Part shown: piece after piece, positions 39,762 through 43,680 of the stretch
How the letters are laid out: the number at the start of each line of letters is the position of its first letter
Position numbering within the stretch: position 1 is the first letter of the stretch
DNA from: JBEKIK01 sp050013075
Lineage (GTDB): Bacteria; Planctomycetota; Planctomycetia; Pirellulales; Thermoguttaceae
Assembly: GCA_050013075.1 (NCBI GenBank)
Contig: JBEKFZ010000030.1
Coordinates: forward strand, 1 to 43,680
Length of the DNA: 43,680 nucleotides
Reading direction: 5' to 3'
Notes under the pieces: model-generated
Told to the model about the DNA's origin: nothing
The model's input: the letters and a program-made list of their open reading frames with translations, nothing else
Databases searched by the model: none
Translations under genes and position numbers: made by a program

Positions 39762-41243
39762 ATGTTCGAATCGCTTCAGGAAAGTTTGGGTTCCGCATTG
39801 AGGGCCTTGCGCGGGCGAGGCATCCTCAACGAATCGAATATGCGCGATGGTCTGCAACTGGTCGAGCGGGCATTGCTCGAGGCCGACGTCAGCCTGTCGG
39901 TGGTCAAGGATTTCATGACCAGCGTGGGCAATCAGGCCGTGGGCGAGCGGGTGTTAAAATCGCTCGACCCCACCAAACAACTCGTTTATATCGTTCATCA
40001 GGAACTTATCAATTTGATGGGGCCAGTGGACCACTCGCTGCATCTCAGCGACGAGGTAAGCGTGCTTATGCTTTGCGGGCTGCAAGGATCCGGCAAAACC
40101 ACTACATGCGGCAAATTAGGCCGGCTCATAAAGCAACGCGGTCGCCAGCCGCTGTTGGTGGCCGCCGACTTGCAGCGTCCCGCGGCCATCGAGCAATTGC
40201 AGGTCCTGGGCCAACAACTCGGCCTGCCGGTGTATGCCGATCCGTCCGCCCGCGATCCCGTGGCCTTGTGCCAGGCGGCGGTAAGGCAAGCCAAGCAAAT
40301 GGAAGCCAGCGTGCTGATCCTGGACACGGCCGGTCGATTGCACATCGACGAGGAGTTGATGAATCAGCTCACCCAGATCGACCGCCGCGTGGGCCCGGAC
40401 CAGGTTTTCCTGGTGGTCGACGCGATGACCGGCCAAGACGCCGTCAACAGCGCTAAGGCATTTAACGAGGCCCTTGAGCTGGACGGGGTGATCATGACCA
40501 AGCTCGACGGCGACGCCCGGGGCGGGGCCGCGCTGTCGGTAAAGGCCGTCACCGGCGTGCCCATCAAGTTCATAGGCACCGGCGAACATCTCGACGCCTT
40601 GGAAGAGTTCCACCCCGACCGCATGGCCGGCCGGATCCTGGGCATGGGCGACGTGGTTACGCTGGTCGAACAGGCCCAACAAAAAATCGACCAGGATGAA
40701 ATGGCTCGCCAGGAAGCACGGCTCCGTAAAGGCCAATTCACCCTGGACGACTTTAAAAACATGTTGGGACAGACCAAAAAACTCGGTCCGCTCAACAAGA
40801 TAATGAGCATGATTCCGGGCATGGGCGCAATGACCCAAATGATGGACGACGTTGATGCCGAAGATCAGATGCGACATTTGGGCGGAATAATCGACTCGAT
40901 GACGCCCGATGAACGCCGCAACCCCTCGAAGGTGATCGATCAAAGCCGCCGCCGCCGCATCGCCGCCGGGGCCGGCGTCGAGCCGCACGAAGTCAACGAT
41001 CTGGTCAAACAATTCGACGGCATCGCCGACATGATGAAACGCATGTCCACCATGGGAATCCGCGACAGGTGGAAGACCATGCAGCAGCTTCAACAAGGCG
41101 GCATGCTCAATCCCGGCGCGAAACTGGCAAAAACTAAAGTCGGAACCGGCAAACGTTTGACTTCCCAGGAAAAAGCCAAACTGAAAAAACTCCGCGAGCG
41201 CGAGGAAAGACGAAAAAGACGCGAGGTGAAAAAAAATAAATAA
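39762..41243 (+). CDS. ffh: Signal recognition particle protein Ffh (SRP54)
   Basis: 493 residues. Binds SRP RNA and signal sequences of nascent membrane proteins and delivers ribosomes to FtsY. N-terminal helical bundle (1-90); GTPase G domain with G1 GLQGSGKTTT (106-115), G3 DTAGR (188-192) and G4 TKLD (246-249); M domain from about 325 (IPGMG near 351) with Met-rich helices. A Lys/Arg-rich tail (455-493) makes it somewhat longer than the E. coli protein. AAGGA precedes ATG 39762. Heads the ribosome-related operon. SRP RNA itself was not found nearby. Confidence 0.98.
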   Translation: MFESLQESLGSALRALRGRGILNESNMRDGLQLVERALLEADVSLSVVKDFMTSVGNQAVGERVLKSLDPTKQLVYIVHQELINLMGPVDHSLHLSDEVSVLMLCGLQGSGKTTTCGKLGRLIKQRGRQPLLVAADLQRPAAIEQLQVLGQQLGLPVYADPSARDPVALCQAAVRQAKQMEASVLILDTAGRLHIDEELMNQLTQIDRRVGPDQVFLVVDAMTGQDAVNSAKAFNEALELDGVIMTKLDGDARGGAALSVKAVTGVPIKFIGTGEHLDALEEFHPDRMAGRILGMGDVVTLVEQAQQKIDQDEMARQEARLRKGQFTLDDFKNMLGQTKKLGPLNKIMSMIPGMGAMTQMMDDVDAEDQMRHLGGIIDSMTPDERRNPSKVIDQSRRRRIAAGAGVEPHEVNDLVKQFDGIADMMKRMSTMGIRDRWKTMQQLQQGGMLNPGAKLAKTKVGTGKRLTSQEKAKLKKLREREERRKRREVKKNK

Positions 41244-41245
41244 AA

Positions 41246-41287
41246 AGGGATTAGGGATTAGAGATTAGAAATTAGAGATTAGAAAGT
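41246..41287. repeat. Heptamer array between ffh and rpsP
   Basis: Six units: AGGGATT, AGGGATT, AGAGATT, AGAAATT, AGAGATT, AGAAAGT, starting three bases after the ffh stop. Confidence 0.85.
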
Positions 41288-41292
41288 TTAGC

Positions 41293-41310
41293 CCCGGCAC
41301 TTGTGCCGGG
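41293..41310. repeat. CCCGGCAC palindrome in the ffh-rpsP spacer
   Basis: CCCGGCAC-TT-GTGCCGGG, preceded by GTTTAGC. Same family as 23765-23782. No T run, so it is probably not a terminator. Confidence 0.65.
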
Positions 41311-41347
41311 AGGAATCGATAAAAACCATATTTACGAGGAGATTAGA

Positions 41348-41782
41348 GTGGCCGTACGTATTCGGATGAAGAAGATGGGGCGCAAGCATCGCCCTTTTTA
41401 TCGGATTTGTGCAATGGAGATCCGCGCCCCGCGCGACGGACGGGTGCTGGAACAACTGGGGACCTACGATCCCTTGGTCCCGGAGACCGACGCCCGGGCG
41501 ATACTGAATAAAGAGCGGATCATGTATTGGCTGGGCGTGGGAGCGACGCCGTCGGACAAGGTGAGCGTGCTTATTAAGAAATACGGCGAAGCCGGCACGC
41601 ACCTGGCCCAACAGCAGGCTGCGCTTGATCGGTTGGCCAAGCAGCGCCGCCGGCCGGAACCCCCGCAGCCCATGCCCAGGACCACCACACCTAAAAAATC
41701 AGAAGCGGACGCCCAGTCCGCGCGGCGGTCTGATGCGGAAGACATCCGCGCCCAGGCCGCAGCCGCGGAAGACAATGAATAA
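41348..41782 (+). CDS. rpsP: 30S ribosomal protein bS16 with long C-terminal tail
   Basis: 144 residues from GTG 41348, behind AGGAG at six bases; an upstream frame from 41303 is rejected. The first 80 residues are a full bS16 (VRIRMKKMGRKHRPFYRICAMEIRAPRDGRVLEQLGTYDP, VGATPSDKVSVLIKK). The remaining 60 are Ala/Glu/Arg/Pro-rich and probably disordered, making it well longer than the usual 80-90. Assembly protein of the 30S subunit. Second gene of the operon. Confidence 0.97.
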   Translation: MAVRIRMKKMGRKHRPFYRICAMEIRAPRDGRVLEQLGTYDPLVPETDARAILNKERIMYWLGVGATPSDKVSVLIKKYGEAGTHLAQQQAALDRLAKQRRRPEPPQPMPRTTTPKKSEADAQSARRSDAEDIRAQAAAAEDNE

Positions 41783-41861
41783 AATGACGAAGGCCGAAGC
41801 ACGAATGACGAAAATTTCAAAAAAACATTCGTCATTCGACATTAGTGCTTGGACATTTCCA
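41783..41861. repeat. Inverted pair of heptamer arrays between rpsP and trmD
   Basis: AATGACG, AAGGCCG, AAGCACG, AATGACG (41783-41810), then reverse-complement type words ATTCGTC, ATTCGAC, ATTAGTG, CTTGGAC, ATTTCCA (41827-41861). It fills the place where rimM usually lies. Confidence 0.8.
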
Positions 41862-41865
41862 CATT

Positions 41866-42552
41866 ATGCGTTTTGACGTCCTGACCCTATTTCCGGAAAT
41901 TTTTCAAGGATACTTGGGCCAAAGTTTGTTGAGCCGGGCGATCCAAGCCGGTTTGGTCGACGTGCGGTTGCACAATATCCGCAATTGGTCGAAAGGAAAA
42001 CATAATACAGTGGACGATCGTCCCTTCGGGGGCGGGCCCGGCATGGTAATGAAGGTCGAGCCGGTGGTGGAATGCGTGGAAGCGGTGCGGGCAATGGCCG
42101 GCGATTGCGGTCGCCTGGTCATGCTCACTCCGCAAGGACGAAAGCTCGATCAACCGGCTGTGGAACGGCTGGCAACACACGGGCGAATTTTGCTCTTGTG
42201 CGGACGATACGAAGGTTTTGACGAACGAATACGGATCATTTTGGAGCCCGAGGAGATTTCAATCGGCGACTACGTCCTAAACGGCGGAGAAGTCGCCGCG
42301 ATGGTGATTATTGATGCGGTCATCCGGCTGGTGCCGGGCGTGCTGGGCGACGAAGACAGCAGCGCAAGCGACTCGTTTTCGGGCCGGCGCCGCTGGTTGG
42401 AGTTTGCCCAATACACGCGGCCCCGGGAATATCGCGGCATTGCGGCCCCCGAAGTCCTGTTAAATGGAAATCACGAGGAAATCGCCCGCTGGCGCGAAGA
42501 AAACAGCCGCCAGCGGACACAAACACGCCGAGAGGATTTATTCGGACAATAA
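41866..42552 (+). CDS. trmD: tRNA (guanine-N1)-methyltransferase
   Basis: 228 residues from ATG 41866, since the family starts MRFDVLTLFPE; a GTG at 41845 adds seven. Methylates G37 of tRNAs to prevent frameshifting, using SAM bound in a trefoil knot. Visible: PFGGGPGMVMK near 53, LLCGRYEGFDERI near 110 and the knot SIGDYVLNGGEVAAMVIIDAVIRLVPGVLG near 130-160. Complete. No Shine-Dalgarno, because the upstream DNA is a heptamer array. rimM, often found just before trmD, is absent. Confidence 0.98.
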   Translation: MRFDVLTLFPEIFQGYLGQSLLSRAIQAGLVDVRLHNIRNWSKGKHNTVDDRPFGGGPGMVMKVEPVVECVEAVRAMAGDCGRLVMLTPQGRKLDQPAVERLATHGRILLLCGRYEGFDERIRIILEPEEISIGDYVLNGGEVAAMVIIDAVIRLVPGVLGDEDSSASDSFSGRRRWLEFAQYTRPREYRGIAAPEVLLNGNHEEIARWREENSRQRTQTRREDLFGQ

Positions 42553-42593
42553 TTCATTGTCGGTGATGACGGTTGATTTGAAAAATGATATTT

Positions 42594-42669
42594 GTGTGCC
42601 ACTGTTTGCCGTTAGGCAAGCAGTGCTTGCGGTTCGTGGACAGCACTGCTTCTATCGAAGCAGTGGCAC
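42594..42669. repeat. TGCCACTG element between trmD and rplS
   Basis: GTGTGCCACTG... at the left and ...CAGTGGCAC at the right, with inner GCACTGCTTC-TAT-CGAAGCAGTG and CAAGCAGTGC words. Same family as 28067-28144. Confidence 0.7.
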
Positions 42670-42744
42670 GCCATGAATATCAATAAGAAAAACAAACTTA
42701 AAGTGCGACAGCGGTCGCCGAAAGAGATTGCGAAAGGAACCAAA

Positions 42745-43107
42745 ATGAGCGAAAAGATTCTATCACTGGTCGAAAAAAGCAGCCTGAAGAAAGAAAAGCC
42801 CGATTTCGACATCGGCGACACGGTCGACGTGCATTGCCGCATTCTGGAAGGCGACAAAGAACGCATTCAAATCTTCAGCGGCACGGTGATCGCCCGCAGC
42901 GGCTCCGGCACCCGGGAGATGTTCACTGTCCGCCGCATCGTGCAAGGCGAAGGCGTGGAGCGCAAGTTCCCCTTGCACTCGCCGCGGATCGCCAAGGTCG
43001 AAGTGAAACGCTCCGGCGTGGTCCGCCGTGCAAAACTGTATTATCTGCGACAGCGCAGCGGCAAGAGCGTCCGGCTGCGCGAACGCCGCACGGATACGGA
43101 AAAATAA
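42745..43107 (+). CDS. rplS: 50S ribosomal protein bL19
   Basis: 120 residues from ATG 42745, chosen for AAAGGA just upstream and an N-terminus (MSEKILSLVEKS) of family length; an in-frame ATG at 42673 would add 24 lysine-rich residues. Contains FDIGDTVDVHCRILEGDKERIQIFSGTVIARSGSGTREMFTVRRI, then VERKFPLHSPRIAKVEVKRSGVVRRAKLYYLR, the usual bL19 body. Sits at the 30S-50S interface. Fourth gene of the operon. Confidence 0.97.
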   Translation: MSEKILSLVEKSSLKKEKPDFDIGDTVDVHCRILEGDKERIQIFSGTVIARSGSGTREMFTVRRIVQGEGVERKFPLHSPRIAKVEVKRSGVVRRAKLYYLRQRSGKSVRLRERRTDTEK

Positions 43108-43113
43108 AATAAT

Positions 43114-43141
43114 CCAGAACTCAGAATGCTGAACGCAGAAC
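43114..43141. repeat. Heptamer array overlapping the yraN start
   Basis: Four units: CCAGAAC, TCAGAAT, GCTGAAC, GCAGAAC. The yraN ATG (43126-43128) lies inside the second unit, so the array encodes the protein's N-terminus. Confidence 0.8.
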
Positions 43142-43557
43142 AAATATGGGCTTGGCTGCGGCGGGTGTTTCCCAAGCGGACGTTGGGGCAGCGGGGCGAG
43201 GCGGCGGCCGCGCGGTATTTGCGCAGACATGGTTATAAAATCATCGCCCTGGGCGACCGGTTAAAGCGGCGGGACGAACTCGATATCGTCGCCTATCGCG
43301 GCAAGACGATCGTTTTTGCTGAAGTCAAAACCCGTAGCTCTTCGGACGACGGCAATCCGGCCGAGGCCGTGGACGCGGCAAAACAGCGCCGGCTTACACG
43401 GCTGGCGGTCACGTTTCTAAAGCGTCACGGCCTGCTGGATTATTCCGCCCGGTTCGACGTTATTGCACTTACATGGCCCGAGGGCAAACGACGCCCTGAA
43501 ATCGAGCACATCGAAAACGCCTTCGATGCCGTCGGGCAGTGGGAATTCTATTCCTGA
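43126..43557 (+). CDS. yraN: YraN / UPF0102 family protein, predicted endonuclease
   Basis: Up to 143 residues. UPF0102 proteins have a PD-(D/E)xK nuclease fold of unknown role. Present: LGQRGEAAAARYLRRHGYKI near 20, RDELDIVAYRGKTIVFAEVKTR near 49-70 (Asp, then Glu and Lys of the active site), and AVDAAKQRRLTRLAVTFLKRH. The start is uncertain: ATG 43126 falls within a heptamer array and no ribosome site is seen, while GTG 43165 would give a shorter protein that still keeps the conserved part. Last gene of the operon, 19 bases after rplS. Confidence 0.93.
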   Translation: MLNAEQIWAWLRRVFPKRTLGQRGEAAAARYLRRHGYKIIALGDRLKRRDELDIVAYRGKTIVFAEVKTRSSSDDGNPAEAVDAAKQRRLTRLAVTFLKRHGLLDYSARFDVIALTWPEGKRRPEIEHIENAFDAVGQWEFYS

Positions 43558-43680
43558 GTGGAACCGCATTAATAGTTATGCCGTGTCATTCTGAGCGCAG
43601 CGAAGAATCTAGCCGCTAATTGAGATCCTTCGCTGCGCTCAGGATGACTGTACCAAGCTCAAGTTATTATACGGTTCCAC
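43558..43680. repeat. MITE-like element, copy 3 (ATTCTGAGCG family), complete
   Basis: Terminal arms GTGGAACCG (43558-43566) and CGGTTCCAC (43672-43680) are perfect, extending imperfectly to about 20 bases. The core 43585-43648 matches 3830-3926. It begins on the base after the yraN stop. Confidence 0.85.

Overview
This 43.7 kb window looks like chromosome from a planctomycete (Planctomycetota, probably near Pirellulales). Inference rests on gene content: two DUF1559 proteins, a DUF1573 protein, a GAF/HlyD plus PqqD-M50-HlyD export-type module, many secreted glycosidases, and intergenic DNA full of palindromes. Coding DNA is GC-rich, spacers are AT-rich. No rRNA, tRNA, CRISPR or phage genes were recognised; the only transposase is an IS4-type C-terminal fragment cut by the left edge.

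Layout. 1-1.2 kb: transposase tail and an inositol-monophosphatase-family gene. 1.37-1.59 kb: promoter, folded segment and terminator, a candidate small RNA or attenuator. 1.6-13.5 kb: carbohydrate region with a secreted (alpha/alpha)6 glycosidase, a GH5 glucanase, a GH130 / GT4-fusion / GH130 trio without signal peptides, a toxin-antitoxin pair with a palindromic operator, and a GH50-like glycosidase. 13.8-15.0 kb: a three-gene membrane module resembling yqjD/yqjK/yqjE. 15-26.6 kb: a secreted TPR protein, a hypothetical, a transglutaminase-like lipoprotein, two DUF1559 paralogues flanking an amino-acid permease, gap, a SAM methyltransferase, and a one-TM hypothetical. 26.6-31.6 kb: repeat-rich DNA, a secreted poly-Gln protein, panB, an HTH-tailed membrane protein, larC. 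31.7-37.8 kb: three minus-strand genes forming an HlyD/M50 module with no ABC ATPase and no recognisable substrate. 38.2-39.1 kb: DUF1573. 39.7-43.6 kb: ffh-rpsP-trmD-rplS-yraN, the SRP/ribosome housekeeping operon, with no rimM.

The most unusual feature is between genes. At least twelve boundaries carry degenerate tandem heptamers with a different word at each locus (AACTGAA, CACTGTC, AATCCCT, AATGCAG, GCCTAAA, AATGACG and others). They often start or end within a few bases of stop or start codons, sometimes encode protein termini, and twice occur as inverted pairs. They resemble the short tandemly repeated repetitive (STRR) sequences of heterocystous cyanobacteria. Alongside are several families of small palindromic or MITE-like elements, each repeated two to four times here; some sit between ribosomal-operon genes or against start codons.
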